Counted from the first letter of the stretch, positions 1-8,477 are shown. The stretch: DNA of 34,423 nucleotides from Chryseobacterium sp. (GCF_029240215.1 NZ_JARBTK010000014.1:1-34423), one strand, 5' to 3'. Notes: generated by a model not told the origin, from the sequence alone. Numbers and translations: made by a program.

Positions 1-1
1 A

Positions 2-607
2 GATAATTCATTGTTTATTGTAGGTAACGGAGTCTCTGGTACTACAAAAAATGCCGTTGTAGTTTTAAACAATGGTAATGTGGGAATTGGGACTAATGCT
101 CCACAGAGTGCTTTAGTAATAGAAAATAACTCTGCTGGTGATACTTATGATGATGTTAATTTGGTCACTTATTCAAATTCTGATTCTCCTTCATTTTTTA
201 TTAAAAGAGCTAGAGGAACTAAAAGTACAACGGCTAATTTGCAGAATAATGATTACATAGGTACCATTTGGGCTCAGCCTCAATTTAATGGTAATTTTGC
301 AGGACAGGGAACAGGTTTTTTGTTTAGATACAAGGGTGATGGAACCAATAATTTATCACAGATCCGTTTTACAACTTCAGGTTCAGTAAAAATGGAATTA
401 TCGGAAAAAGGAAACTTAGGAATAGGCGGTATTGGTAACGGATTTGACCCTCAAGCGAAGTTACACGTAATACCAGGCTCTACCGAGCTCACTCCGGCAA
501 TTATAGAAGGGGTTCGTGATTATATAGATAATGCAGATGCTACAGCCGCTGGTCTTCCCGTTGGCAGTTTATATCGCACAGGTGATGTTTTGAAAATTGT
601 TCATTAA
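2..607 (+). CDS. C-terminal part of a large surface or tail-fibre-like protein (5' truncated)
   Basis: The reading frame is open from the left edge (D-N-S before the first TTG), so this is the 3' end of a longer gene. The visible 200 residues contain the phrase NGNVGIGT followed by a proline and a short hydrophobic patch. That phrase is typical of long repeat-rich Bacteroidota surface proteins and phage-tail-fibre-like proteins, in which one such unit describes each beta-helical or trimeric repeat. The C-terminus (GLPVGSLYRTGDVLKIVH) also resembles the tail of such proteins. No catalytic motif and no T9SS C-terminal domain are visible. A strong terminator follows 20 bases downstream, so this is the last gene of its transcript. 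The exact role cannot be determined from the fragment. Confidence 0.7.
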   Translation, partial: DNSLFIVGNGVSGTTKNAVVVLNNGNVGIGTNAPQSALVIENNSAGDTYDDVNLVTYSNSDSPSFFIKRARGTKSTTANLQNNDYIGTIWAQPQFNGNFAGQGTGFLFRYKGDGTNNLSQIRFTTSGSVKMELSEKGNLGIGGIGNGFDPQAKLHVIPGSTELTPAIIEGVRDYIDNADATAAGLPVGSLYRTGDVLKIVH

Positions 608-627
608 ATAATAAGCATTTATTCAGA

Positions 628-663
628 CTTGTCAAAGTTTTAAACCCTTGACAAGTTTTTTTT
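628..663 (+). terminator. Rho-independent terminator of the surface-protein gene
   Basis: An 8-bp perfect stem, CTTGTCAA (628-635) and TTGACAAG (648-655), is followed directly by eight T residues. It lies 20 bases after the stop codon. Confidence 0.85.
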
Positions 664-679
664 GGCTTTTAACAAGAGT

Positions 680-760
680 GTTTGTCATTGACTTCGTCGA
701 ATCTTTGATTTCCGTAGGAATCTCTACAAAGACTGTTTAGATTCCTGCGGAATGACAAAC
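680..760. repeat. Imperfect inverted repeat, Chryseobacterium-type dispersed hairpin element
   Basis: The outer arms GTTTGTCATT (680-689) and AATGACAAAC (751-760) are perfect inverted copies. Inner arms TCCGTAGGAAT (711-721) and ATTCCTGCGGA (741-751) pair with one wobble. The left arm carries about 20 extra bases including a TTCGTCGAA core. Elements with GTCATTCCGCAGGAATCT-like arms are, from general experience, scattered between genes of this group; copy number cannot be tested here. The rest of 608-891 shows no gene. Confidence 0.55.
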
Positions 761-819
761 ATACTGCTGATAAGTGATTATTAAATGTAGCGTGATCCGT
801 AACGAAAGGCTCAGTCATG

Positions 820-853
820 AAAAAACCGGAACGTTCAAATTTTCCGGTTTTTT
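820..853 (-). terminator. Bidirectional terminator downstream of the DJ-1/PfpI gene
   Basis: AAAAAACCGGA (820-830) pairs with TCCGGTTTTTT (843-853) around a 12-base loop. It is A-rich on one side and T-rich on the other, so it can work in both directions. It lies 38 bases after the stop of the minus-strand gene at 892. Confidence 0.8.
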
Positions 854-891
854 AATACAAATTTAAAAATGCTTTAAATTTAAGAGATTAC

Positions 892-1641
892 TTATTTTAA
901 TTCCTTTAAAATAGCTTCGCCCACACTTTTTGCAGACTGAGGATTTTGTCCTGTGATCACTCTTTTGTCTGTCACAACATGATTTTGCCAAAGTCCTGAT
1001 TTTTCAAATTTTGCGCCTCTTTCTTTTAATTGATCTTCCAAAAGGAAAGGAACAACATTTGTCAATTTTACTTCAGATTCTTCTTCATTGGTAAAAGCAT
1101 TGATTTTTTTACCGTCTACTAAATACTTTCCGTTGTTCAGTTTAATATTCACCAAACCTGCAGGTCCGTGACAAACTGCTGCAACAATGCCTCCGTTTTC
1201 GTAAATTTTTGAAGCAATGGCAGATAATTCTGTGTTATCTGCAAAATCCCACATCGCACCGTGACCTCCTGCATAAAAAATGGTAGAATACTCATCCGGA
1301 TTTACCTGCGAAGGCTTTAAAGAATGATCAATTTTATTTTTGTATTCTTTGTTTTCCCAAAATTCTTTATTTACCGGATCTTTCAAATCAAAACCATCAA
1401 CCGGAGGAGTTCCGCCTTTCGGACTTACAAAATCAATTTCATAACCTGCTTTGTGCAGAACTTCCCAAGGATGCGAAACTTCTCCAAGATAATATCCTGT
1501 TTCTTCACCTGTATCACCTTTTTTGTCATGACTGGTAACGACAAATAAAATTTTCTTTTTCATATTCTTTGATTTTTTGGTTTGTGCCTGAAAAAATCCT
1601 ATTGCGAAAATGGAGAGAATTAATAATGCTAATTTTTTCAT
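892..1641 (-). CDS. Exported DJ-1/PfpI (Hsp31-like) glutamine-amidotransferase-fold protein
   Basis: The protein has 249 residues. Residues 1-20 form a clear signal peptide ending A-Q. A DJ-1/PfpI domain starts near residue 28 (KKKILFVVTSHDKK). The nucleophile elbow is AAVCHGP with Cys157 and His158, and a candidate partner Glu54 lies in YYLGEVSHPWE, as in the Hsp31 group. Family members act as glyoxalase III-like detoxifiers, deglycases or chaperones; which applies here is not decidable from sequence. A second Met at residue 27 would give a cytoplasmic form, but the upstream segment is a convincing signal sequence, so the long start is kept. It is the last gene of a three-gene operon, one base after the YgiN-like gene. 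Confidence 0.85.
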   Translation of the reverse strand: MKKLALLILSIFAIGFFQAQTKKSKNMKKKILFVVTSHDKKGDTGEETGYYLGEVSHPWEVLHKAGYEIDFVSPKGGTPPVDGFDLKDPVNKEFWENKEYKNKIDHSLKPSQVNPDEYSTIFYAGGHGAMWDFADNTELSAIASKIYENGGIVAAVCHGPAGLVNIKLNNGKYLVDGKKINAFTNEEESEVKLTNVVPFLLEDQLKERGAKFEKSGLWQNHVVTDKRVITGQNPQSAKSVGEAILKELK

Positions 1642-1642
1642 A

Positions 1643-1930
1643 TTAAATAATATTTGTTAAATAAATCTGTGGCTTTTCCTGCAACTTTTCATCAACCAAA
1701 GCTCCGAAAGCCTGAATGTAAGGCTGCTGATTGTGTTGCGCTAAACCTTCTTCGCTTTTCCAGATTTCGTAGAAAACAAACTGATTTTTATCTTCAATTC
1801 CCTGATGAAGCGTGTACAGCTCGTTGGCTTCCTCTTTTATTGTTTCTTTCACCATATTTTGAAGAACTTCCAACACTTCGGTTCTTTGCTCTTCTTTGGC
1901 TTTGATAATTGCGGTTAAATAAATTTTCAT
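1643..1930 (-). CDS. Antibiotic biosynthesis monooxygenase (ABM) domain protein, YgiN-like
   Basis: This 95-residue protein is a single ABM ferredoxin-like fold: a beta strand at the start (KIYLTAIIKA), a helix, then the typical ELYTLHQ and FVFYEIWKSEEGLAQHNQQPY segments. E. coli YgiN is a quinol monooxygenase encoded next to mdaB. Its start overlaps the stop of the MdaB-like gene by one base (TAATG), so the two are translationally coupled, and it lies one base before the DJ-1 gene. The likely role is recycling or oxidation of small quinols in the cytoplasm. The exact substrate is not visible. Confidence 0.85.
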   Translation of the reverse strand: MKIYLTAIIKAKEEQRTEVLEVLQNMVKETIKEEANELYTLHQGIEDKNQFVFYEIWKSEEGLAQHNQQPYIQAFGALVDEKLQEKPQIYLTNII

Positions 1931-2544
1931 TAGACTAATTGTGGTTTTAATTCTTTTTCGAAAACGTTTTTTAAATGTTCTTTGTAGATTTTCATATCGC
2001 GCTCTACATGGGCATTTTTCTCTACATCGTGGAAGTGAAAACTTTCCATTTTTTCTAACGAAACAAAGGCGTTCATTCTATGAAATCCAAATAATGGTCC
2101 GTTATCGACACTTGTTTCATTGAAAAATTCTCCCGGAAGCGTAAAGGCTGTTTCCGGAGCATTCCAGCTTGTGGTAACCATATATTTTCTTCCGCCAAGC
2201 ATTCCGCCAGTTCCGTAATTGATTTTTGGATTGTCGGAAGTTCTTCCGTCATTCATATAAATTCCTTTGGCGTGACCTGCCGTGAAAACTTCGTCAATAT
2301 ATTTTTTTAAACCGTTCGGTAGCTGGAACCACCAGATTGGAGTGTGGTAAATAATGTAATCTGCCCAAACGAATTTCTGAACCTCTTCATTTTTATCGTA
2401 ACCTTCCCCAACATTTGTGATTTTTACGTCTATATTTTCAAAGTCTTTTAAAACTTCCAGAGTGCTGTCTGCAATGGTTTTATTATATTTTCCTCCTGAA
2501 TGTCCGAAGTTTTGTCCACCGTTGATGATTAATACTTTTTTCAT
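1930..2544 (-). CDS. mdaB: NAD(P)H-dependent quinone oxidoreductase, MdaB-like
   Basis: The protein has 204 residues and a flavodoxin-like fold of the NQO1/MdaB family. The N-terminus KKVLIINGGQNFGHSGGKYN carries the flavin-phosphate loop. YIIYHTPIWWFQLPNGLKKYIDEVF and GTGGMLGGRKYMVTTSWNAP are hallmark FAD-pocket segments of the family. Such enzymes reduce quinones by two electrons using NAD(P)H and FAD, which limits redox cycling. It is the first gene of an operon with the YgiN-like and DJ-1-like genes, the same pairing as E. coli mdaB-ygiN. The symbol is given by family resemblance. Confidence 0.85.
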   Translation of the reverse strand: MKKVLIINGGQNFGHSGGKYNKTIADSTLEVLKDFENIDVKITNVGEGYDKNEEVQKFVWADYIIYHTPIWWFQLPNGLKKYIDEVFTAGHAKGIYMNDGRTSDNPKINYGTGGMLGGRKYMVTTSWNAPETAFTLPGEFFNETSVDNGPLFGFHRMNAFVSLEKMESFHFHDVEKNAHVERDMKIYKEHLKNVFEKELKPQLV

Positions 2545-2573
2545 TGTTGTATGATTGTTTAAATTTTACTCTG

Positions 2574-2581
2574 CAAAGTTA
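2574..2581 (-). promoter_or_regulatory. Candidate -7 box upstream of mdaB
   Basis: On the minus strand TAACTTTG matches the Bacteroidota -7 consensus TAnnTTTG, 30 bases before the mdaB start. No good TTG -33 element is seen at 17-23 bases, so the promoter may need an activator. Confidence 0.45.
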
Positions 2582-2664
2582 TGTTCGATTTTAACATAAT
2601 AAAAATAATATAAATTATATAATTGTATCAGAATTATAATACATCAATTAGCTCTAATTAATTT

Positions 2665-2702
2665 GAAAAAATAAAAAGCTGCTCCACATTTAGTGAAACA
2701 GC
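2665..2702 (-). terminator. Terminator of the alpha/beta hydrolase gene
   Basis: On the minus strand GCTGTTTCAC (2702-2693) pairs with GTGGAGCAGC (2687-2678) with two G-U wobbles. It is followed by TTTTTATTTTTT. It lies just after the stop at 2729. Confidence 0.75.
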
Positions 2703-2728
2703 CTTTGTTTATTGATTTTTTTAAGGAA

Positions 2729-3505
2729 TTACTTAATTTCTTTTGAAGCTCTGATAATAACATCTGCAACCTCCTGAGGATGAGAAATAAATACAGCATG
2801 ACTTCCTTTTATTTCTGTGATTTTCGCATTTCCTTTTTTATACATTTTTCTTTGGATAGAAGGCAGAATGGCTTCATCCTGAGTGGCTACAATTCCGTAT
2901 GAAGGTTTTGTTTTCCAGGGAGCTTTGGTTACTTTGGCAGCTAATGCTGCAGCGGCAAAACGTCCTTGTGAAGCATACATAAAATCGGTTTGTGCTTTGG
3001 GAACATCTGCCGCAAATCCGTCATGGAATTTTTCTTTGTCATAATAAAGAATTCCTTTTTCGTCTGCAGGTAAAATACCATTCTTAGGAGATCCTGGTTC
3101 CGTTTTTGCCCAGTCAAGAGCCGACTCGCCTTCATCCAGCTGGAATGCTGCAAGATATACCAAGGCTGCTACTTTAGGATGGTCTCCGACTTCTGTTATA
3201 ACGCTTCCGCCATAAGAATGACCCACAAGAATGGCAGGTCCGTCCTGTCTGTCGAGAGCTGCTTTGGTTGCTTCTACATCATCTTCCAGTGAGCTCAGCG
3301 GATTTTGTACAACAGTAACATTATAGCCTTTTTTGCTCAAAATGTCATAGACGCCTCTATATCCCGACCCGTCCACAAAAGCGCCATGTACCAGAACCAC
3401 ATTTTTAATCATTGGAGATTGAGCAGATACGGAGATTCCGCCTAACAACATAAAGAAAATGGATAAAATTGATCCGAACGATTTTAAAATTGATGTTTTT
3501 TTCAT
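2729..3505 (-). CDS. Exported alpha/beta-fold hydrolase (esterase-like)
   Basis: The protein has 258 residues. A signal peptide covers about residues 1-29 (hydrophobic core, then SVSAQ). The mature part is a compact alpha/beta hydrolase: an oxyanion segment LVHGAFVDGSG, the nucleophile elbow VGHSYGG with Ser97, a probable acid near Asp210 and the catalytic His236 in KGSHAVF. The closest known type is the EstC / plant salicylate-esterase-like branch, which cleaves small esters or lactones. The substrate is not predictable. The AraC-type regulator gene lies immediately upstream on the same strand, separated by 217 bases, and may control it. Confidence 0.85.
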   Translation of the reverse strand: MKKTSILKSFGSILSIFFMLLGGISVSAQSPMIKNVVLVHGAFVDGSGYRGVYDILSKKGYNVTVVQNPLSSLEDDVEATKAALDRQDGPAILVGHSYGGSVITEVGDHPKVAALVYLAAFQLDEGESALDWAKTEPGSPKNGILPADEKGILYYDKEKFHDGFAADVPKAQTDFMYASQGRFAAAALAAKVTKAPWKTKPSYGIVATQDEAILPSIQRKMYKKGNAKITEIKGSHAVFISHPQEVADVIIRASKEIK

Positions 3506-3674
3506 TGTATATAAATTTAAGATTAATAATTTCTAAATATGAATAAACAATTTCCATTTAATACATCGGCAGTTTTAATATAAAGATTTTACTGTCTCAC
3601 TAATCCGGAAAGATAAACAGGCTCATTACCAAATTTACTTTACCATGCTTCCGTATCTGGAATTATTTACATGA

Positions 3675-3682
3675 CAAAGGTA
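3675..3682 (-). promoter_or_regulatory. Candidate -7 box for the hydrolase gene
   Basis: TACCTTTG on the minus strand matches TAnnTTTG and would give a leader of about 160 bases before the hydrolase start at 3505. A convincing -33 box is not seen. The rest of 3506-3722 is AT-rich without a gene. Confidence 0.4.
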
Positions 3683-3722
3683 GGGTAGTGGTACTGCTGA
3701 AAAAAGAGTGAAAAGTTGATAT

Positions 3723-4589
3723 TTATTGTACTTTTTTCTCTTGTTGGTTATTTTTCTTGAAAACGGCAGGAGTCAGTCCGGTTTTATTAGTAAATAATCT
3801 GTTGAAATAGGCAGGATCATCATATCCCAAATTGTAGGCAATTTCTTTAATTGTATACTTTGAATAACATAAGAGGCGCTTGGCTTCAAGCACAATCCGG
3901 TCTTTTATAATGTCGTTGGGAGAAGCTAAATTAAGCCGGTTGAATTTCGTTGAAAGTGTTTTAGGGGCCATATTTAAAAGATCAGCATAATCGGCGACAC
4001 CATGTTTTTTACGGAAGTGGATCTCGACCAGACGGCTAAAATCTCTGAAAAACTCCATTTCTCTTGGAGGTTCGTCGTTAAGTTGTCCCAATTGTTGTTT
4101 TTTCCAGGCACGGGTAGCTCTTATAATAAGCTGTTTAAGGTAGGTTCGTATCATTTCTTCCTGGGAAGATTCTTTAGCTACAAGCTCATTTTTAATATGA
4201 AGGTATAAATTTTCCGTATAAAGACATTCTTCATCTGAAAGTTTCGTCTGAGGAAGATTGTAAATATTATTGAAAAGTATACCGTCACAAGCTACTTCCG
4301 CATCATGGATCTGAATGCAGTAAAAATCTCTGTTGTAATAAATGAAATGCACTTCCTGCAGTTTGGCATTATTAATTTTTACTTTTTGATGGTTACCTAC
4401 AAAAAATAATGCCGGACCTTCAGTAATATATTCATCAAAATCTATGGTGATGTGGCAGGATTTCGGAAAGAAAAATATTCTTATATAATCATTGTATTCG
4501 TCAGTAGTGATCTCATCAATCGAGGTTTTGTCGATGATAAGATAGCCGAACATTTTATGATTGTACTCGTAATTACTGATGAATTTCAT
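3723..4589 (-). CDS. AraC-family transcriptional regulator
   Basis: The protein has 288 residues. The N-terminal half is beta-rich and cupin-like, as in AraC-type sensors. Residues about 185-285 form the double helix-turn-helix: VADYADLLNMAPKTLSTKFN for the first and YTIKEIAYNLGYDDPAYFNR for the second, followed by LFTNKTGLTPAVFKK, a standard AraC C-terminus. It lies upstream of the hydrolase gene on the same strand and divergent from the Na+/H+ antiporter gene; either could be its target. A candidate -7 box TAAATTTG sits at 4672-4665. Confidence 0.9.
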   Translation of the reverse strand: MKFISNYEYNHKMFGYLIIDKTSIDEITTDEYNDYIRIFFFPKSCHITIDFDEYITEGPALFFVGNHQKVKINNAKLQEVHFIYYNRDFYCIQIHDAEVACDGILFNNIYNLPQTKLSDEECLYTENLYLHIKNELVAKESSQEEMIRTYLKQLIIRATRAWKKQQLGQLNDEPPREMEFFRDFSRLVEIHFRKKHGVADYADLLNMAPKTLSTKFNRLNLASPNDIIKDRIVLEAKRLLCYSKYTIKEIAYNLGYDDPAYFNRLFTNKTGLTPAVFKKNNQQEKKVQ

Positions 4590-4664
4590 GGTTATCTGAA
4601 TATAAGGTGCAGTTAATTAATTGTAAAACTGTTTAAAACGTTTAAAAAACTATAATCTCTTAAA

Positions 4665-4672
4665 CAAATTTA
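4665..4672 (-). promoter_or_regulatory. Candidate -7 box for the AraC gene
   Basis: TAAATTTG on the minus strand fits TAnnTTTG, about 75 bases before the start at 4589. Directly downstream on that strand (4631-4650 region) there is a tandem GTTTAAAA direct repeat that could be an operator. No clear -33 element is present. Confidence 0.35.
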
Positions 4673-4796
4673 TACAAATAAAAATATATTGGTTGATTCA
4701 TATAAATTATTTCAAGTATTAGAGCCCGTTTAAATTTACACAGGCACTAAATATTTTTAAAAATTTACTATATATTTAGATACCTAAAATTTATAT

Positions 4797-6374
4797 ATGT
4801 TAGAGAATTTCGAATTTTATCTTTTTTTGGTTCTCCTCATCACAATGCTCATTATGCTGGCGAAAAAAATTCAGGTTGCATATCCTGTTTTGCTTGTGTT
4901 GGCAGGGCTGTTAATAAGTTTTATTCCAGGTGTACCACCCATTAAAATAGAACCCGAATTAATATTTATCATTTTTTTACCACCATTGCTGTATGAAGCA
5001 GCCTGGTCAACGTCGTGGAAAGAGCTTTGGCGATGGCGTAGGATTATTTTCAGTTTTGCTTTCGTAGTCGTATTTTTCACCGCATTATCGGTTGCTGTTT
5101 TCGCTAATTATTTTATTCCCGGATTTTCTTTGGCCCTGGGTTTTTTATTGGGCGGAATTGTTTCTCCACCCGATGCAGTAAGCGCTGGAGCGATTTTGAA
5201 ATTTGTAAGAGTTCCGAAAAGACTGGCCTCAATTCTCGAAGGCGAAAGTTTACTGAATGACGCTTCTTCTTTAATCATTTTCAGGTTCGCGATGATTGCT
5301 GCAGCAACCGGGCAATTTGTATGGCACGAAGCAGCGGGGAGTTTTGTGTGGATGTGTATTGGCGGTGTAGGAATCGGACTTGTAATCGCATATATTTTTA
5401 TGAAAATGCACAAAATTTTGCCCACCGATTCAAATACAGATATTTTGCTGACTTTTATTGCGCCTTTCGCAATGTATCTGGCAGCAGAGCAACTTCATGC
5501 TTCCGGAATTCTGGCGGTGGTAAGTGGTGGGTTATTTCTTTCTTATCGCAGTCACGATTTTTTGAGCAGTGCATCCAGGATACGTACTGTAACGGTTTGG
5601 GAAAGTCTTTGTTTTTTGCTCAATGGGATTGTTTTCATGCTCATCGGTTTAGATTTGCCCGAAATTATTTCCGGCTTGGGTGATACTGATATTTATACTG
5701 CAATCGGTTATGGAATTGCGGTTACTGCAGTTCTGATTATTGTAAGAATTTTCGCAGGCTATGCAGCGGTGATCACGACTTTAATTATGAGAAATTTTAT
5801 TACAGTTGCAGATGCACAATCTCCCGGTTGGCAGACTCCCATGATCATTGGTTGGACCGGAATGAGAGGCGTGGTTTCTTTGGCGGCAGCACTTTCAATT
5901 CCCTTGACTTTAGATGACGGAACTCCTTTCCCACAAAGAAATCTGATTCTTTTTATCACATTTGTTGTAATCCTTTCAACATTGCTTGTTCAGGGGCTTA
6001 CACTTCCTTTTTTATTAAAGAAATTCCCACCGATCGACCGGGATTTTGTGAGAAGCGAAAAGGAAATAGATTACGAAATTCAGAACAGCCTTGCGCAAGT
6101 TGCGGTTGATAAAATTCGCAACGATTATGCTGAAAAAATAGAAAGTTTCCCGGCGTTGAAAGATCAATTACAAAAATATGAAAACCAATTGAGCAGTTCT
6201 GAAATCATTATTAATTACGCTGAATACCGAAATATTTATATCGATATTCTCGAAACCCAAAGAAGCTGGCTTATCCAGAAAAACCGCGAAGAACTTTTGT
6301 TAGATGAAGAAATCATTAGAAAACATCTTCGTTTACTTGATCTTCAGGAGGAAAGATTGAATATGAAAAGCTAA
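4797..6374 (+). CDS. CPA1-family Na+/H+ antiporter
   Basis: The protein has 525 residues. About 12 hydrophobic segments fill residues 1-415, followed by a charged helical cytoplasmic tail (about 420-525). Family motifs are seen: FLPPLLYEAAW near 60-70, the unwound helix SPPDAVSAG with Asp126, and the ion-binding EGESLLNDASS with the Asn154-Asp155 pair typical of CPA1 exchangers, plus GWTGMRGVVSLAAALS in the last third. It resembles bacterial YjcE/NhaP-type proteins, which exchange Na+ or K+ for H+ across the inner membrane. It is monocistronic and divergent from the AraC gene. The start was chosen at the ATG before the first hydrophobic segment. Confidence 0.9.
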   Translation: MLENFEFYLFLVLLITMLIMLAKKIQVAYPVLLVLAGLLISFIPGVPPIKIEPELIFIIFLPPLLYEAAWSTSWKELWRWRRIIFSFAFVVVFFTALSVAVFANYFIPGFSLALGFLLGGIVSPPDAVSAGAILKFVRVPKRLASILEGESLLNDASSLIIFRFAMIAAATGQFVWHEAAGSFVWMCIGGVGIGLVIAYIFMKMHKILPTDSNTDILLTFIAPFAMYLAAEQLHASGILAVVSGGLFLSYRSHDFLSSASRIRTVTVWESLCFLLNGIVFMLIGLDLPEIISGLGDTDIYTAIGYGIAVTAVLIIVRIFAGYAAVITTLIMRNFITVADAQSPGWQTPMIIGWTGMRGVVSLAAALSIPLTLDDGTPFPQRNLILFITFVVILSTLLVQGLTLPFLLKKFPPIDRDFVRSEKEIDYEIQNSLAQVAVDKIRNDYAEKIESFPALKDQLQKYENQLSSSEIIINYAEYRNIYIDILETQRSWLIQKNREELLLDEEIIRKHLRLLDLQEERLNMKS

Positions 6375-6448
6375 GAGCTTAAAAATCCGGAATTCGATCA
6401 AATAAAAATTGTCATAGTTTTTTAAATATTATTATTGTAATTAATTAT

Positions 6449-6456
6449 TAATTTTG
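6449..6456 (+). promoter_or_regulatory. Candidate -7 box for the LysR gene
   Basis: TAATTTTG fits TAnnTTTG and lies 23 bases before the LysR start. The only nearby TTG (6435-6437) is too close for a standard -33 box. Confidence 0.4.
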
Positions 6457-6479
6457 TATCAGAATATTGATAATTAATC

Positions 6480-7403
6480 ATGGTGAATTTAGAATGGTAC
6501 CGAACTTTTAAAGCAATTTATAAAACAGGAACCTTAACCGGGGCCGCAGAAACTTTATTTATTTCACAGCCCGGAGTGAGTCTGCATTTGGGTTCTTTGG
6601 AAGCATATGTCGGATACAAATTATTCGACAGAACGGGGCGGAAAATGGTTCCGACAGAACGTGGAAAAGTCTTATTCAATGCCATTTCGGAACCCCTCAC
6701 AAAATTGGAAGATGTAGAGAAAAATTTTCAAAAATCTACAGAAAAACATACCCCGACCATCAGTGTGGGAATGTGTTTCGAAACTTTTCAGACGACTTTG
6801 GAGCAGTATGTTTCTACGTTACCGTTTAATCTGATTATCAGTTTTGGAGATTATCCCGAAATGCTGGATCAATTGGATAAGGGAATTTTAGATTTAATTA
6901 TTACTCCCAAAAAAGGAGTTTCACCTAATATTCTACATGAAGCTTTTTCTTCCGAACAGATTATTTTGGTTGGTGGAAAAGATGTTGATACGGAAAGTTT
7001 TAATAAAGTTTTAAAAACAAAAGATGCTCAAAAAATTGAGGAATGGCTGAAACAGGAGAAATGGTATGGCACAACTGGCGACATGGAACATCTTTTTCAG
7101 TTCTGGATTTTAAATTTCGGGCATAAACCGAATTTCCGTCCGAATTATATTGTTCCAAATTTAAATTCAATCATCCGTTGTCTGAAAGGTGGAATTGGGT
7201 TGGCTGTTGTCCCTGATTTTTTATGTAAAAACGAAATTGAAAGCGGTGAGGTGAAATTAATTTGGGAAGGAAATCAAAAACTTGAAAATACCCTGTATTT
7301 CGGGTGCAGAAAGAAAACGAATTATCATGACGAAATTGCCCATATCAAAGGATTATTCAGAAAAATGATGAGCAAGAATGAGAAATTAGAAGCTAGAAAT
7401 TAG
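6480..7403 (+). CDS. LysR-family transcriptional regulator
   Basis: The protein has 307 residues. The N-terminal winged helix-turn-helix is at residues 1-65: FKAIYKTGTLTGAAETLFIS, QPGVSLHLGSLE, then the wing LFDRTGRKMVPTERG. The remainder is a periplasmic-binding-protein-like effector domain with the usual C-terminal GGIGLAVVPDFL segment. It is followed on the same strand by an aldo/keto reductase gene, which is a plausible target. The inducer is not known. Confidence 0.92.
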   Translation: MVNLEWYRTFKAIYKTGTLTGAAETLFISQPGVSLHLGSLEAYVGYKLFDRTGRKMVPTERGKVLFNAISEPLTKLEDVEKNFQKSTEKHTPTISVGMCFETFQTTLEQYVSTLPFNLIISFGDYPEMLDQLDKGILDLIITPKKGVSPNILHEAFSSEQIILVGGKDVDTESFNKVLKTKDAQKIEEWLKQEKWYGTTGDMEHLFQFWILNFGHKPNFRPNYIVPNLNSIIRCLKGGIGLAVVPDFLCKNEIESGEVKLIWEGNQKLENTLYFGCRKKTNYHDEIAHIKGLFRKMMSKNEKLEARN

Positions 7404-7420
7404 TATTAAGATATTTCAAT

Positions 7421-7470
7421 TGCCCTTCTTTGAAAGGGGTGATTTTGCAAAGCAAAAAGATGGGGTAGTT
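7421..7470. repeat. Double-hairpin dispersed repeat between LysR and AKR genes
   Basis: Two small dyads in a row: CCCTT (7423-7427) with AAGGG (7434-7438), and TTTTGC (7443-7448) with GCAAAA (7452-7457), followed by GGGGTAGTT. This arrangement is typical of short intergenic elements scattered through flavobacterial genomes, as far as I recall. It could double as a weak transcription barrier. The rest of 7404-7580 holds no gene. Confidence 0.45.
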
Positions 7471-7503
7471 CATAATATAATAAGTCTAAATATATCTTAA
7501 CTT

Positions 7504-7511
7504 TAAATTTG
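7504..7511 (+). promoter_or_regulatory. Candidate -7 box for the aldo/keto reductase gene
   Basis: TAAATTTG fits TAnnTTTG, 70 bases before the start. No -33 element is recognisable, as expected if a LysR-type activator is needed. Confidence 0.3.
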
Positions 7512-7580
7512 TGTAAAACTGGTAACCGAAAGTTTCACAATTTTATCGGAAATTTGTTTGACTAACTAAAAACAAAATAT

Positions 7581-8456
7581 ATGCAACAAAAAAAATATAC
7601 AGGGCAACCTGTTATCACATTAAATAACGGAGTTGATATTCCGGCTTTAGGTTTCGGAGTTTGGCAGATGGAAAATATGCAGGAATGCGAAAATGCTGTT
7701 ATCAAAGCGATCCAAACCGGTTACAGAATGATCGATACAGCTTCGATTTATCAAAATGAAACTGCAGTTGGAAATGCTGTGAAAAACAGTGGAATAGACA
7801 GAGAAGACTTGTTTGTAACTTCAAAATTATGGGTTCAGGATACTTCATATGACAAAGCCAAAAGTGCTTTTCAGAGAACTTTGGACAGATTACAGTTGGA
7901 TTATCTGGATATGTATCTTATTCACTGGCCTTATGCAGATTTTTTGGGTGCCTGGAAAGCGATGGAAGAGCTTTATCATGAAGGAAAAATCAAGGCAATT
8001 GGCGTTTGTAATTTTACAGTTGAAAAACTGGAAGAATTAAAGGCAAATTCAAGCGTGCTTCCTGTGATTAATCAAATTGAACTACATCCTTTATTTCAAC
8101 AAAAAGAGCTTCAGGTATATAACAGAGAAAATAATATTGTTACCCAACCTTGGAGCCCTCTTGGAAATGGAAACGCAGGTTTGTTGGATAATTCTGAATT
8201 AAAAAATATTGCATCAAAATATAACAAAACAGTGGCTCAGGTTATTTTAAGATGGCATTTGCAGGAAGGTTTCTGTGTGATTCCGAAATCGGTGACGCCT
8301 TCGAGGATTGAAGAAAATTTCAATGTTTTTGATTTTGAATTATCAGAGGATGAAATGAATGTGGTCCGTTCTTTAGATACCGGAAAAAGATTGTTTTTCG
8401 ATCCGAAAAATCCGGAATGGGAACAGAAGATGTTGAATGCTGTGGCAGATATTTAA
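7581..8456 (+). CDS. Aldo/keto reductase (2,5-diketo-gluconate reductase-like)
   Basis: This 291-residue TIM-barrel oxidoreductase has the complete catalytic tetrad of the family: Asp52 and Tyr57 in YRMIDTASIYQNE, Lys82 in FVTSKLWV and His115 in MYLIHWPYAD. The cofactor motif IPKSVTPSRIEEN near the C-terminus binds the 2'-phosphate of NADPH. These enzymes reduce a wide range of aldehydes and ketones in the cytoplasm. It sits after a LysR regulator, and with the nearby MdaB and DJ-1 genes suggests reactive-carbonyl or quinone defence. That functional link is inference. Confidence 0.92.
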   Translation: MQQKKYTGQPVITLNNGVDIPALGFGVWQMENMQECENAVIKAIQTGYRMIDTASIYQNETAVGNAVKNSGIDREDLFVTSKLWVQDTSYDKAKSAFQRTLDRLQLDYLDMYLIHWPYADFLGAWKAMEELYHEGKIKAIGVCNFTVEKLEELKANSSVLPVINQIELHPLFQQKELQVYNRENNIVTQPWSPLGNGNAGLLDNSELKNIASKYNKTVAQVILRWHLQEGFCVIPKSVTPSRIEENFNVFDFELSEDEMNVVRSLDTGKRLFFDPKNPEWEQKMLNAVADI

Positions 8457-8477
8457 TTTTAAAATTTCATAAATGAT

